NCBI RefSeq assembly: GCF_018343525.1
Contig: NZ_JAGYPH010000003.1
Coordinates: forward strand, 373,486-437,485
Origin: Lederbergia citrea
Lineage (GTDB): Bacteria > Bacillota > Bacilli > Bacillales > Bacillaceae_C
Direction: 5' to 3'
Length of the DNA stretch: 64,000 nt
The translations under genes were made by a program, and so were the position numbers. The number at the start of each line of letters is the position of its first letter. Within the stretch, counting starts at the first letter, position 1. The notes below the pieces were generated by a model. The model did not search any database, was not told where the DNA came from, and saw only the letters and a list, made by a program, of their open reading frames with translations. This document shows positions 8,388 through 17,964 of the stretch, one piece after another.

Positions 8388-9074
8388 TTGAAACCTATTG
8401 AAGAAAAAGAAAGATTCACTTTAAGTAAAATAGTTAGTGATAGTTTGCGTCAATATATTGTTGATAACAAATTGACTACAGGTCATAAGCTTCCATCAGA
8501 AAGGGATTTGGCGAGTATGCTTGATGTGAGCCGAGTCGTTGTCAGAGAAGCCTTAAGGACTCTAGAGTCAACAGGAATCATTATTATTCGGCACGGAGAA
8601 GGAGCTTTTGTAAATACGGACGATTCAAGCGTCATTTTAAATCATTTACTTTTCTTCTGGCAAATGAATAATGAAAAAATTGAAGAACTATTTGAGCTAA
8701 GGCAGCTTCTTGAGAAGGCCGCCATTGAGCAAATTATCGAAAAAACGGATATCGGACATTTACAAGAACTCGATCATATCATTTCTGAAATGAGCGAAAC
8801 AATCGATCCTATTAAATTCAAAGAGTTGGATATTGATTTTCATAGAGGTTTAATTAAGGCAACAAAAAATGAACTCTTCTTGCAATTAACGGATATCATT
8901 GTCCAATATTTTGCAAATGTCTCTCATTCTCACATGGACGATGTACAAAGAAATAAAGCGATTAAGGAACACAGACTCATCCTTGAAGCTTTAAAGGACA
9001 ATGATAAAGATCTCGCACTCCACCTTTTAAGTGAGCATCTACAATATTCGAAGATACACAAAGTCAGTAACTAA
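8388..9074 (+). CDS. FadR-subfamily GntR transcription regulator (2), tandem paralogue
   Basis: About 228 aa with the same layout as the upstream regulator: wHTH containing LPSERDLASMLDVSRVVVREALRTLESTGIIIIRHGEG, then an FCD domain with the metal/ligand-type His in DIDFHRGLIKATKN. The start is probably TTG 8388, because GGTGATC (8378-8384), an exact match to the anti-Shine-Dalgarno extension, lies just before it; GTG 8379 falls within that site. It probably shares the nan operators or forms a second layer of control. Ends in a terminator at 9074. Confidence 0.88.
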   Translation: MKPIEEKERFTLSKIVSDSLRQYIVDNKLTTGHKLPSERDLASMLDVSRVVVREALRTLESTGIIIIRHGEGAFVNTDDSSVILNHLLFFWQMNNEKIEELFELRQLLEKAAIEQIIEKTDIGHLQELDHIISEMSETIDPIKFKELDIDFHRGLIKATKNELFLQLTDIIVQYFANVSHSHMDDVQRNKAIKEHRLILEALKDNDKDLALHLLSEHLQYSKIHKVSN

Positions 9075-9104
9075 CCCTTGGATCCTCCTACAAGGGTTTT
9101 TTGT
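9074..9104 (+). terminator. Intrinsic terminator after the regulator pair
   Basis: AACCCTTG (9074-9081) pairs with CAAGGGTT (9092-9099), followed by TTTTTTG. It overlaps the stop codon of the second regulator gene. Confidence 0.85.
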
Positions 9105-9181
9105 ATTTAGTTTTAAAACATATGAAAAGGGAAAATGACTTTAACCTACTACCAAGATTAAGAAAGAGGTAAGTAAAGTCT

Positions 9182-11155
9182 ATGAATATAAAAACTTTCC
9201 TGTTCACATTCATCCTATTAATAGGATTGCAGCTGTTTTCACCATCCTTATTTAGTGCAAAAGAAAATAACCCTCAAACAAATATCGTCATTTCTTTTGA
9301 TGGAATGCGCTATGATTTCACCAAGAATTATATGCAGGATGGTACTCTTCCCCATTTTAAAAAAGTAAGGGATTCTGGATTCTTTGCGGAAAACTTCAGG
9401 ACCATTTACCCTTCCCTTACAGCAACATCCCATGCGGCCATCTCTACTGGAGCATTGCCTGAGAAAACTGGAATGATTAGTAATAATCTTCATAAACCGG
9501 GACAAAAAATCAACGAGAAAAATAGCTCATTCTTTTCTCCCCTAGATGTCACCCCTATATGGACTGAAGCGCATAAACAAGGTAAAACATCTGCCACTGT
9601 TTTATTTCCAGGTTCTAATCCTGAAGAAGGTAATGAGGCAACTTATTCGGTTTATTATGGAAATACTTGGGCTGAAAGTGCGCTCGAATCATTAACATTT
9701 AAACGAGCTGAATCTTGGTCACGGTTGCCAAAAAGCTACAGCCCCGTGAAAGAAGCAACGATGGCAATAAAGCTTAAAAATGATTCGAATTTGAAAGTAC
9801 ATATTTTAGCAGTAGACACTTCGGATAATGGAAAAAGAGATTATGATACTTATTATTTTTCCACGAATAAAAATACAGCATCTGCAGAGATTGTCAAAAA
9901 AAATGAATGGGGATCTATAACAATGGATCTTAAAGATCATCCAAACATTGGATTTTGGTTTAAATTAAAAGAAACAAATGGAGATCTCTTACATGCAGAA
10001 TTGTACAGGACCGCAGTCACCTCAGCCGCCATCCATGGTCCTTCTGGCTTTGAAGAAGATATTTCCTCAAGATTTGGATTTCTCCCCATCCAAGATGATG
10101 ATAAGGCGCTTGATGAAAACTGGATTACGCGCAAGGAATATGAGGAAATTAGCGAACGTTTTGCTAAGTGGAGTACCGATGTGTCCCTTCATATAAAAGA
10201 GCACTATCAACCTGATTTATTAATGTTATATTATCCGCAAATTGACCATGAGGAGCATAAATACTTGCTGGTTGATCCGAGACAGCCTGGGTTTTCCAAG
10301 AAAAAATCGAAAAGATATATGAATTATGTTCAATGGTCTTATGAGCTGGCCGACAAATCTCTTGGTGAAGTTTTAGATTCGATGAATGAAAAGGATCGAA
10401 TTTTCTTAGTTTCCGACCATGGGATGGAGCCCGTCCATAGCAAAATATCACCTAATAAAGAACTAGAGAAAGCCGGATTATTGAAAATAAGTAAAGACGG
10501 AAAAATTGATACTGCCTCATCTAAAGCCTATGCGGTGGCGAGCGGAGGAATCGCTCATATATATCTTAATTTAAAAGGACGAGAAAAAGACGGTATCGTT
10601 TCCGAAGAAGAACGTTCAAAACTGCAAAGTGAGATTGTCGGGATTTTTAAAGGGATGAAAGTAAAACAAAACTACTTCCAAAAAATAAAAACCATACCAT
10701 ACTTATACAAAGATTGGTGGGACGGTGTTAAAAACAAAGATACCAGCCTTTCCGAAACGGCGACTGCATGGGGAGGAATGGTGAAGGTCCTGACTAATAT
10801 AAGTGAAAGCCCTTTTGAACAGGTCATTGCAAATGGAAATAATGAAAAAGAAATGTTGGATCACAAAAATGCGGGAGACGTCATGCTTATAGCAGCAAAA
10901 GGTTACTATATCGCTCAAGATGACGACAAAACAGTGAATAAGGCTGACGACCTCGGCAATCACGGCGGCGATCCGAAACGCCGTGCACTCCAGCCGATAT
11001 TTTTTGTGGCGGGGAATGGTTTTCAAAAAGGAACGCTTCGCAATCACATTAGCACGATTGATATTGCACCGACCTTATATGAGCTGATGGAATTAGACGC
11101 TCCGAGCTTTATCGATGGAAAACCGATCAAGCAAATTGTCGGCCAACATAAATAA
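9182..11155 (+). CDS. Secreted type I phosphodiesterase / nucleotide pyrophosphatase (alkaline phosphatase superfamily)
   Basis: A 657-aa protein with a signal peptide (hydrophobic residues 4-23, cleavage probably near FSA-KE). The alkaline-phosphatase-superfamily core is clear: SFDGMRYD (metal Asp), the nucleophile Thr in YPSLTATSH, IDHEEH, SDHGM and NHGGD as further metal ligands, spread from about residue 37 to 600. A segment of about 120 residues after the nucleophile (around 150-270) is extra and beta-rich. It likely hydrolyses phosphodiester or pyrophosphate bonds of extracellular nucleotides. It stands alone between two terminators; a role in sialic-acid use (for example CMP-sugars) is only a guess from position. 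Confidence 0.87.
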   Translation: MNIKTFLFTFILLIGLQLFSPSLFSAKENNPQTNIVISFDGMRYDFTKNYMQDGTLPHFKKVRDSGFFAENFRTIYPSLTATSHAAISTGALPEKTGMISNNLHKPGQKINEKNSSFFSPLDVTPIWTEAHKQGKTSATVLFPGSNPEEGNEATYSVYYGNTWAESALESLTFKRAESWSRLPKSYSPVKEATMAIKLKNDSNLKVHILAVDTSDNGKRDYDTYYFSTNKNTASAEIVKKNEWGSITMDLKDHPNIGFWFKLKETNGDLLHAELYRTAVTSAAIHGPSGFEEDISSRFGFLPIQDDDKALDENWITRKEYEEISERFAKWSTDVSLHIKEHYQPDLLMLYYPQIDHEEHKYLLVDPRQPGFSKKKSKRYMNYVQWSYELADKSLGEVLDSMNEKDRIFLVSDHGMEPVHSKISPNKELEKAGLLKISKDGKIDTASSKAYAVASGGIAHIYLNLKGREKDGIVSEEERSKLQSEIVGIFKGMKVKQNYFQKIKTIPYLYKDWWDGVKNKDTSLSETATAWGGMVKVLTNISESPFEQVIANGNNEKEMLDHKNAGDVMLIAAKGYYIAQDDDKTVNKADDLGNHGGDPKRRALQPIFFVAGNGFQKGTLRNHISTIDIAPTLYELMELDAPSFIDGKPIKQIVGQHK

Positions 11156-11291
11156 AGTGGGAGAAAAACGAATAGCTATAGGTAAAGCCAGCACGGGGCC
11201 ATTGCTAGTTGAGTGGATAAATTGATGCTCAAGGGAAATCGAGCGCAGTTCCGTGCCTTGGAGCTAGACAGAGAATTTATCTCAAAAAAAA

Positions 11292-11334
11292 AAAGCCTTA
11301 CGCGAAGATTAACTTCGCGTAAGGCTTTCTTTAT
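11292..11334. terminator. Strong bidirectional terminator
   Basis: A perfect 16-bp stem AAAGCCTTACGCGAAG (11292-11307) / CTTCGCGTAAGGCTTT (11313-11328) with a 5-nt loop; A-run before and CTTTAT after. It ends the phosphodiesterase transcript, 137 bp past its stop. The rest of 11156-11439 shows no convincing gene. Confidence 0.85.
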
Positions 11335-11439
11335 ACGGAAGCCTATGCCTCACAACTGTCCTTGCCTTCTAATTTTCATGTCGTTCGTTTGGATAAACAA
11401 TCCTACATAAGAAAACCCATCGTCACATACATATTAAAG

Positions 11440-11778
11440 ACTCTGAATTGGCAGGGAGATTGTGGTGCTTATACAGTCTTAATTGATGGAAAACCCGTTA
11501 ATAGTTGTATGATGCTGGCAATCGAAGGAGTCGATAAGAAAATTACTACGATTGAAGGATTAGAAAAAGCGCCTATTCAGAAAGCATTTATCGACCATTG
11601 GGCATATCAATGCGGCTATTGTACGCCTGGTTTTATTATGAATTGCTATGCATTAATTGAGCATCATCCGAACGCCGATGACGAAATGATCGACAGATGG
11701 CTAAAATCGAATCTTTGCCGCTGCACAGGATACCAAGAAATTAAGGCTGCAGTAAAAGCAGTATTATTCGGGGGGTGA
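11440..11778 (+). pseudogene. Remnant of the [2Fe-2S] small subunit of a xanthine-dehydrogenase-type molybdenum hydroxylase
   Basis: The frame encodes NWQGDCGAYTVLIDG, then HWAYQCGYCTPGFIM and NLCRCTGYQEI, which are the C-terminal part of the plant-ferredoxin domain and the whole helical [2Fe-2S] domain (four Cys in CGYC and CRC). The first roughly 40 residues with three of the N-terminal cluster cysteines are missing, and the conserved ECGAC has become DCGAY. An ATG at 11362 is in frame but adds unrelated residues. It cannot bind both clusters and is most likely a decayed gene. XdhC and MobA-like genes nearby are the probable former partners. Confidence 0.8.
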
Positions 11779-11819
11779 CAGGCACCACCCGAATTTTGTC
11801 GTTATTTGCCGAATGATGG

Positions 11820-12797
11820 TTATGATTTGGTTTTTAGTGTGTGGACAAATTGGCGGGCATGCCAAAGTGCGGGATAGGAATAGTTTTCATCGGTAATTGT
11901 TTCTTTTAATTGGATGTCTGTGATGGTTTTCCCTTCTTTCCAACTTTGAAGAGTGGATGCCATTAATAAAAAGTTTTGAGTCCATACTGCCATTTCCTCT
12001 TTCGAGAGAGTGCCTGCTTTTTTCCACATATTTATGATCTCGTACATGGCATTAAGATCGACCGCAACCTCATTCATTGTTTTCAATTGGGCCTCCCCCC
12101 TGCTGAGGATAGTATTGCTTTTCTGTGATAGAGGGTTATAGTGCAAGCTTGATTTTGCTTTCTTGACCCGCTGTTCCGCTTGAAAGAACTGTTTATGGAT
12201 TCGATTCATCTCCTCCTCGAAATAATTGTTTCCGGATGCTCCGGATTCAAGCCAGACTGACAATGATTCCAGTTTTTCCATTAATAGGTTCGGCAATTCT
12301 TCCACCTCTTCTAATGCCTTTTTTGTAAAATTTGGCGGATGAAAGAACATATGCAGCAATAACCCGATGATCACTCCGATAATAGTATCCCGGATTCTAT
12401 CTATTCCGTACCCATGGAGTTTATGTTCGAAAACAAAAACGAACAGGACACTCAAGGCTGTTTGATGAAGCATTGTGCTATTACCTTTAAAAACGAATGG
12501 GATAATTAGACTGATAAACATAATCAAACCAATCGTCCATCCATTCGGGTGAAGGGATGATGCGAGAATAAGAACTGAAGCGACACCAATAATCGTGCTC
12601 ACAATACGGGAAATAGAAAATCGGACCGACTTGACCATGGTCGCCTGTAAACAAAGAATAACCGAAATGGGAGCGAGGTATGGGTGTTTCGAACCAAATA
12701 TAGCTGCTATTTCCCATGAAATGGCTGATCCGATTGACATTTTAAGAATCAAGCTTATTTTTTGGAGAGTTGTCAATTTTTTTTTACCCATAACCAT
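11820..12797 (-). CDS. FUSC/aromatic acid exporter (ArAE) family membrane protein
   Basis: A 325-aa protein with about six hydrophobic segments in its first 170 residues (for example ISVILCLQATM, GLIMFISLIIPFVF, TALSVLFVFVF, TIIGVIIGLLLHMFF) and a soluble helical C-terminal half with coiled-coil character. The segment HPYLAPISVILCLQ and the glycine-containing DRIRDTIIGVIIG are typical of the ArAE/FUSC fold found in Bacillus YqjA/YgaE-like proteins. It probably exports organic anions; the substrate is unknown. The start follows GGGAGAAGGG. It is divergent from xdhC. Confidence 0.8.
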   Translation of the reverse strand: MVMGKKKLTTLQKISLILKMSIGSAISWEIAAIFGSKHPYLAPISVILCLQATMVKSVRFSISRIVSTIIGVASVLILASSLHPNGWTIGLIMFISLIIPFVFKGNSTMLHQTALSVLFVFVFEHKLHGYGIDRIRDTIIGVIIGLLLHMFFHPPNFTKKALEEVEELPNLLMEKLESLSVWLESGASGNNYFEEEMNRIHKQFFQAEQRVKKAKSSLHYNPLSQKSNTILSRGEAQLKTMNEVAVDLNAMYEIINMWKKAGTLSKEEMAVWTQNFLLMASTLQSWKEGKTITDIQLKETITDENYSYPALWHARQFVHTLKTKS

Positions 12798-12815
12798 ACC
12801 CTTCTCCCTTTAATT

Positions 12816-12926
12816 TTAGCGGGCTACGATGATAATGATATCGGGATCTATTTCGTGAGCTGAAGCATCTAAGATCTTCTCTAGGCTTCTGCCCTCTTTG
12901 TTTCTATGCTCAGTAGTTTTAGCCAT
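12816..12926 (-). CDS. Possible small ORF or gene fragment of 36 codons
   Basis: The minus strand from ATG 12926 to TAA 12816 encodes a 36-residue peptide containing SLEKILDASAHEIDPDIIII, which looks protein-like rather than random. It has no clear ribosome binding site and I do not recognise the family. It may be a fragment of a lost gene of the neighbouring molybdenum-enzyme cluster. It is the only coding-like content of the 12798-13057 gap. Confidence 0.25.
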   Translation of the reverse strand: MAKTTEHRNKEGRSLEKILDASAHEIDPDIIIIVAR

Positions 12927-13057
12927 TTCTTTTAAAAATATAATGGACGTTCATTTCCACTCCTATTTAACTCACATAAAAAGAAGAAAATACTTCAAGA
13001 AATCATCGATAAAAGTACTTTTTCCAATCATAAATTTGAATCGAAAGAGGTGGAGAA

Positions 13058-14065
13058 ATGATTTCTTTTCATGAATTGGTTAAGGAAGCCTTGACTGATC
13101 ATCAGCCTGCTGTCCTCGCCACCATTATTCATGTCGATGGATCGGCTTATAGAAAAGAAGGAGCTTGTATGTTAGTAAAACAGGATGGATCACGTGTCGG
13201 GCTTTTAAGTGGAGGCTGTCTTGAAAGTGATGTGTACTCCAGAGCGCAAGAAATCTTCGATACTGGAAAAGCGGAAATTTATCGCTATGATTTAAGTGCA
13301 GAAGACGATCTCGGTTGGGGGACAGGCGCGGGTTGTAACGGAATCATTTCTGTTTTGGTCCGAGATATTGATTTGGCATTCCGACAATCACTAACTATAT
13401 TAATAAGGCAGTTAGAAAAAATAGAACCTATTCTGTTTATTCAATCAGTCAGTAACGTCACCAAATATATTTTTATTAATGAAAGCGGAGATACATTTGG
13501 TCATTGGCAAGGAGATTTACCAATCGAACGGAAAGACATATTGCAATTTACTCCCCCTTTTCATCAACATGCAGGAATGCAGACTAACGGCGAGGAAGCT
13601 TTTTATTTTCAAGTAATTTGGCCTCAGCCGAACCTTTATATCATTGGAGCGGGTGAAGATGCTCGTCCGCTTGCCCAATTAGCCGGACAAACTGGCTACG
13701 CTGTTCACATGCTGGATTGGCGTGAGGCGCTTTGCTCTAAATTAAATTTCCCCACGGCAAACTCTCTCTATGTAGGCAATATTGAGGAAACCATCCAAAA
13801 CATTGCGTTTCATCCCTTGGATTCGGTCGTGATCATGACCCATGATTTTCAGCGGGATATGAAAATTTTACAATATCTAAAAAAATTGCCTTTCTTTTAT
13901 ATCGGCATATTAGGATCTCGTAAGCGAACAGAACGGGTAATGGATGGACAGATTCCTCCTTGGCTTCAATCTCCGGTTGGGCTATCTATCGGTGCAGAAG
14001 GTCCAGAGGAAATCGCTGTCAGCATTGTTGCGGAACTGATTGCAGCAAGACGGAGAAACGAATGA
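13058..14065 (+). CDS. XdhC/CoxF-family maturation factor for molybdenum hydroxylases
   Basis: A 335-aa protein. The N-terminal XdhC_CoxI domain carries ATIIHVDGSAYRKEGACMLV and GLLSGGCLESD; the C-terminal Rossmann domain begins at LYIIGAGEDARPLAQLA (around residue 193) and ends with GPEEIAVSIVAELIAARR. XdhC proteins bind the molybdenum cofactor, promote its sulfuration and insert it into xanthine-dehydrogenase-type enzymes. It overlaps the MobA-like gene by ATGA. No catalytic large subunit is in the window and the only small subunit is broken, so it serves an enzyme elsewhere or is left over. Confidence 0.92.
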   Translation: MISFHELVKEALTDHQPAVLATIIHVDGSAYRKEGACMLVKQDGSRVGLLSGGCLESDVYSRAQEIFDTGKAEIYRYDLSAEDDLGWGTGAGCNGIISVLVRDIDLAFRQSLTILIRQLEKIEPILFIQSVSNVTKYIFINESGDTFGHWQGDLPIERKDILQFTPPFHQHAGMQTNGEEAFYFQVIWPQPNLYIIGAGEDARPLAQLAGQTGYAVHMLDWREALCSKLNFPTANSLYVGNIEETIQNIAFHPLDSVVIMTHDFQRDMKILQYLKKLPFFYIGILGSRKRTERVMDGQIPPWLQSPVGLSIGAEGPEEIAVSIVAELIAARRRNE

Positions 14066-14679
14066 ATATCATCGGAATTTATCTCGCTGCAGGGAATAGC
14101 CGCCGAATGGGGAAAAATAAATTAGCACTCCCTACTGCGAATGGGACAGTTGGAAGCTTGGCATTGCAAACAGCATTGACATCTTCGCTGGAAAAGGTAT
14201 ACGTGATTACGAAACATAATGAACCAGACTGGTTGCCACGTGAAATGGCACTTCATGAAAAATGCAATCTCATCACATGTCCTTCCGCTCAAGAGGGCCA
14301 ATCAGCATCATTACGCTGCGGGATATTGCAAGCACAAAAGGAGAAAGCTAATGCCGCTATCGTATTACTCGCGGACCAACCCTTTATAACGAACCAAATG
14401 ATCGATGACATGATTACTCTCATGAAAGAAGAGCCCTCAATCAAATTTGTCGCTGCGTCGTATCAACATATTACTAGACCGCCGGTCTTATTTTCCTCAT
14501 TCATGTTCCCCACAATTCTCGAAATAAAAGGAGACATAGGTGCAAAAAATCTCTTACGCGGAGAGTTTTTTCGACATGGTAAAATGCTTGATTTTGACGA
14601 TGAAAAGCTGTTTTTTGATGTTGATACTGTAGAAGATTATGACAAATTGCATCATTTTCTAAATGGCCCTTTTAATTGA
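14062..14679 (+). CDS. MobA/MocA-like molybdenum cofactor nucleotidyltransferase
   Basis: A 205-aa Rossmann-type NTP transferase. The signature LAAGNSRRMGKNKLALP is at residues 8-24, and LLADQPFI holds the metal-binding Asp. Proteins of this type attach CMP or GMP to molybdopterin, or modify it for XdhC-dependent enzymes (as PucB in B. subtilis). The start at ATG 14062 is fixed by the overlap with the xdhC stop; the longer frame from 13960 reads through xdhC out of frame. It forms a two-gene operon with xdhC. Confidence 0.88.
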   Translation: MNIIGIYLAAGNSRRMGKNKLALPTANGTVGSLALQTALTSSLEKVYVITKHNEPDWLPREMALHEKCNLITCPSAQEGQSASLRCGILQAQKEKANAAIVLLADQPFITNQMIDDMITLMKEEPSIKFVAASYQHITRPPVLFSSFMFPTILEIKGDIGAKNLLRGEFFRHGKMLDFDDEKLFFDVDTVEDYDKLHHFLNGPFN

Positions 14680-14781
14680 TAAAAGCTTAAATCATTGTTA
14701 AGGTAAAACCAATGCTCGAATAAGAGCACTTAGTTTATGGGAAACTATACGTAAAAATCCTCCCATAGGAAAGGTGTAAAT

Positions 14782-16299
14782 ATGAGTAAAATATCGAAGG
14801 TTTTCTGGATTTCTTTCGTCATTTTAATGGTCGCAGTTATTTTCGGAGTAGTATCGCCTAAAAGTTTCGAAACCGTAACTTCCAATGTGGAATCATTCAT
14901 TACATCTAGTTTTGGGTGGTATTATTTAATTTTAGTGTCTGTCATTGTTGGCTTTTGTCTCTTACTAATTTTCAGCCCTATCGGTAACATCAGACTGGGC
15001 AAGGAAGGAGAAAAGCCTGAATATTCCAAGCCCACATGGTTTGCCATGCTTTTTAGTGCAGGCATGGGGATCGGTCTCGTCTTCTGGGGGGCCGCAGAAC
15101 CTCTTTCTCACTTCGCAGCATATCCTCCTCTTGCTGAACCGGGATCTGATGCAGCACTGAAAGATGCGATGAGATTTACGTTTTTCCACTGGGGAATTCA
15201 CGCTTGGGCCATTTATGGATTAGTCGCATTATCCCTCGCATACTTCAATTACCGTAAAGGTGCGCCAGGATTAATCAGTGCCACGCTTAGCCCGCTTTTA
15301 GGTAAGTATGCCCAAGGTAGGATCGCCACAATAATAGACGTGATCGCAGTGTCAGCGACTGTTGTCGGTGTAGCAACAACACTTGGTTTTGGAGCCGCAC
15401 AAATTAACGGTGGGCTTGCCTACCTCTTTGGGATTCCAGTCAATTTTGTTGTCCAACTCATTATTATTGCTATCGTTACAGTATTATTCGTCATGTCCGC
15501 GTGGTCAGGATTAAGTAAAGGGATTAAGTATTTAAGTAATACGAATATGTACCTCGCTATTTTATTATTAGTACTCGTGTTTTTCATCGGTCCAAGCTTA
15601 TTTACTTTAAACTTGTTCACTGATACGCTTGGAGGTTACATTCAGAATCTCGTGGGAATGAGCTTCAGAATTGCCCCGCTTAATAATGATTATCGAGGGT
15701 GGATTAATGATTGGACCATTTTTTATTGGGCATGGTGGATTTCTTGGTCACCATTTGTAGGAATATTCATTGCCCGTGTATCAAGAGGGCGAACAATTCG
15801 CGAATTCCTAATTGGCGTCCTACTATTACCGGCGATCGTCAGCTTTATTTGGTTCGCAGTTTTTGGAACAACTGCGATCAGCGTTCAACAAGCTGGTGGC
15901 GTTGATTTAACTCAATTCGCGACAGAGGAAGTATTGTTCGCCATTTTTAATGAGCTGCCTTTCTCATCGCTATTATCAATTGTTGCCATTTTATTAGTCG
16001 GGATCTTCTTCATCACATCGGCAGATTCGGCAACATTTGTTCTCGGGATGCAAACATCGTATGGCTCATTAACACCGCCGAACATGGTTAAACTCACATG
16101 GGGAGCTATTCTTGCTGCAATGGCAGCCATTCTTTTATATAGTGGAGGATTGCAAGCACTTCAAAACGCACTCATCATTGCCGCGTTTCCGTTTTCAATC
16201 ATCATGATATTAATGATGCTCTCCCTATATAAGGCTTTAAACAAAGAAAAACGAGAATTAGGATTAACATTGCGACCGAAAGAACCGAAAATAAAATAA
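14782..16299 (+). CDS. BCCT-family transporter (OpuD-like, glycine betaine/choline/carnitine)
   Basis: A 505-aa protein with twelve predicted membrane segments. The BCCT signature is evident: [17 protein letters not shown] near residue 95 and the tryptophan-rich substrate-site helix [17 protein letters not shown] near 312, then RGRTIREF. It imports a quaternary-ammonium osmoprotectant with sodium. The C-terminal cytoplasmic tail is short, which suggests little osmosensing extension. Upstream is AGGAAAGGTG; downstream is a strong terminator, so it is monocistronic. Confidence 0.93.
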   Translation: MSKISKVFWISFVILMVAVIFGVVSPKSFETVTSNVESFITSSFGWYYLILVSVIVGFCLLLIFSPIGNIRLGKEGEKPEYSKPTWFAMLFSAGMGIGLVFWGAAEPLSHFAAYPPLAEPGSDAALKDAMRFTFFHWGIHAWAIYGLVALSLAYFNYRKGAPGLISATLSPLLGKYAQGRIATIIDVIAVSATVVGVATTLGFGAAQINGGLAYLFGIPVNFVVQLIIIAIVTVLFVMSAWSGLSKGIKYLSNTNMYLAILLLVLVFFIGPSLFTLNLFTDTLGGYIQNLVGMSFRIAPLNNDYRGWINDWTIFYWAWWISWSPFVGIFIARVSRGRTIREFLIGVLLLPAIVSFIWFAVFGTTAISVQQAGGVDLTQFATEEVLFAIFNELPFSSLLSIVAILLVGIFFITSADSATFVLGMQTSYGSLTPPNMVKLTWGAILAAMAAILLYSGGLQALQNALIIAAFPFSIIMILMMLSLYKALNKEKRELGLTLRPKEPKIK

Positions 16300-16312
16300 C
16301 CTCAACAATCCA

Positions 16313-16354
16313 ACGCCAACCCCGGAATCTTATTCCGGGGTTGGCGTATTTTTT
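16313..16354 (+). terminator. Intrinsic terminator after the BCCT gene
   Basis: A perfect 16-bp stem ACGCCAACCCCGGAAT (16313-16328) / ATTCCGGGGTTGGCGT (16332-16347) with a 3-nt loop, followed by ATTTTTT. Confidence 0.93.
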
Positions 16355-16410
16355 GGAGTTTTAGGCACATACTGACAATATTCACCTACATTGGTTGGAG
16401 GTTGTCATGG

Positions 16411-17964
16411 ATGGCTTTTTTTAAAAAGACGAAGAGTTTAAAAGAAGAAAAAACAGCTCTAGAAGAAAAAAATAAGAAAGAATTCTTGACGAAAGATTTG
16501 CTTACCAATGTGAATAAATTCAAAAAAGCTTTCGATTATCCAGCCAACACTGCGCTTAAATTACGGGACCTTCATCTCCCTTTTTATGAGAAGAATATAA
16601 CGATATTGTACGTGGAAGCGACTGTCGATACGAATCTCATTGATAATCATATCGTGGAACCTTTGCTGGAAGAGCCTGACACTGATATTGAAAAAGCGGA
16701 TTTTGTATCCTCGTTAATTAAGGATGTACTTACTTCCGCTAATGCGAAGGAAATTACAAGCATCCAAGATGCCGTGAAAGATTTAGTGAACGGAAATACA
16801 ATCATTGTTATTGAGAATGAAGAGATCGCAATATCCGTCGAAACGGTTGGATTCGAAAATCGTTCTGTAGCGGAGCCTACCGCGGAAACCGTGATTGTAG
16901 GACCAAAAATTGCATTCATCGAATCGGCCGCGGTAAATCGCTCTCTAATCCGTAGTCTAATTAGGGATCCTAAATTAATGTGTGAGTCTATTACAGTTGG
17001 CGATCGAGCACCACAGCAAATTTCTGTTATGTACTTAAAAGAAATCGCTGATCCTGCGATCGTGGAGAAAGTAAAAAAAAGGTTGACCGAAATCAATAGT
17101 GATACAGTAATGACACTTTCTATTATGGAACAGCATTTGGAAGAAAGGCCTTATTCTCTCTTTCCTTCAACCTTGACGACTGAGCGGCCTGACCGAGCTG
17201 CTTCCTTTCTACTGGAAGGTCACATAATATTAGTGATGGATAACTCTCCTGATGCTTTAGTTGTACCGATTACATTTTGGGCTTTATTTCATACGGTGGA
17301 AGATCAATATTTGCGTATGCCATACGGGAATTTTATTCGGATCATCCGATTATTCTCTTTATTCGTAGCAGTGTTCACGCCCGCGCTTTATATTGCTGTG
17401 ACGACATTCCATGCGGAAATGATTCCGACAGACTTAATGCTAGCAATCGCTGCAACGAGAGAAGTAATTCCTTTCCCTGTTTTCGTAGAAATCCTCATTA
17501 TGGGAATTACTTTTGAAATCTTACGGGAAGCTGGTGTACGAGTACCAAACACGCTCGGTCCTACGATTGGTATTGTTGGCGCACTTATTCTCGGACAGGC
17601 TGCTGTTGAGGCTAATATTGTCAGTCCAACCCTAGTAGTCGTAATTGCAGTCACAGGCTTAGCCTCTTTTACCATTCCAGATACGAGTTTAAATGTGGCG
17701 ATTAGAATTTTAGGCTTTGCCCTTTTGTTAGCAGCTAACTTTTTGGGTATTTTTGGAATTTCAGTATTTCTGTCGTTTTTGATTGCCTACTTAGTTTCCA
17801 TTAAATCATATGGGGTTCCTTTTTTTGCACCACTATCCCCTCACCTCCCATCATCCAAGGACATGCTCGTAAGGCCCCCTGTCTGGAAACAGTGGCTGCG
17901 TCCTTTTTCAGCGTTTCCACAGGATAAGGCAAGGGCAGGGAAACCGAAAGGGGATCAAGGCTAA
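16411..17964 (+). CDS. Spore germinant receptor subunit A (GerA family)
   Basis: About 517 aa. A hydrophilic N-terminal domain of roughly 290 residues is followed by membrane segments (IRLFSLFVAVFTPALYIAVTTF and onward) and the family motif PFPVFVEILIMGITFEILREAGVR, then IPDTSLNVAIRILGFALLL. A subunits sit in the inner spore membrane and, with B and C, sense nutrients to trigger germination. I chose ATG 16411, 9 nt after GGAGG; TTG 16402 directly abuts that site. First gene of gerXABC(D). The N-terminal about 40 residues are unusually lysine/glutamate-rich. The germinant cannot be predicted. Confidence 0.95.
   Translation: MAFFKKTKSLKEEKTALEEKNKKEFLTKDLLTNVNKFKKAFDYPANTALKLRDLHLPFYEKNITILYVEATVDTNLIDNHIVEPLLEEPDTDIEKADFVSSLIKDVLTSANAKEITSIQDAVKDLVNGNTIIVIENEEIAISVETVGFENRSVAEPTAETVIVGPKIAFIESAAVNRSLIRSLIRDPKLMCESITVGDRAPQQISVMYLKEIADPAIVEKVKKRLTEINSDTVMTLSIMEQHLEERPYSLFPSTLTTERPDRAASFLLEGHIILVMDNSPDALVVPITFWALFHTVEDQYLRMPYGNFIRIIRLFSLFVAVFTPALYIAVTTFHAEMIPTDLMLAIAATREVIPFPVFVEILIMGITFEILREAGVRVPNTLGPTIGIVGALILGQAAVEANIVSPTLVVVIAVTGLASFTIPDTSLNVAIRILGFALLLAANFLGIFGISVFLSFLIAYLVSIKSYGVPFFAPLSPHLPSSKDMLVRPPVWKQWLRPFSAFPQDKARAGKPKGDQG

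Noticed and set aside
11213-11410. 65-codon frame downstream of the phosphodiesterase
   Set aside because: It runs through the strong terminator hairpin at 11292-11328 and has a low-complexity Lys stretch from the A-run; not a real gene.
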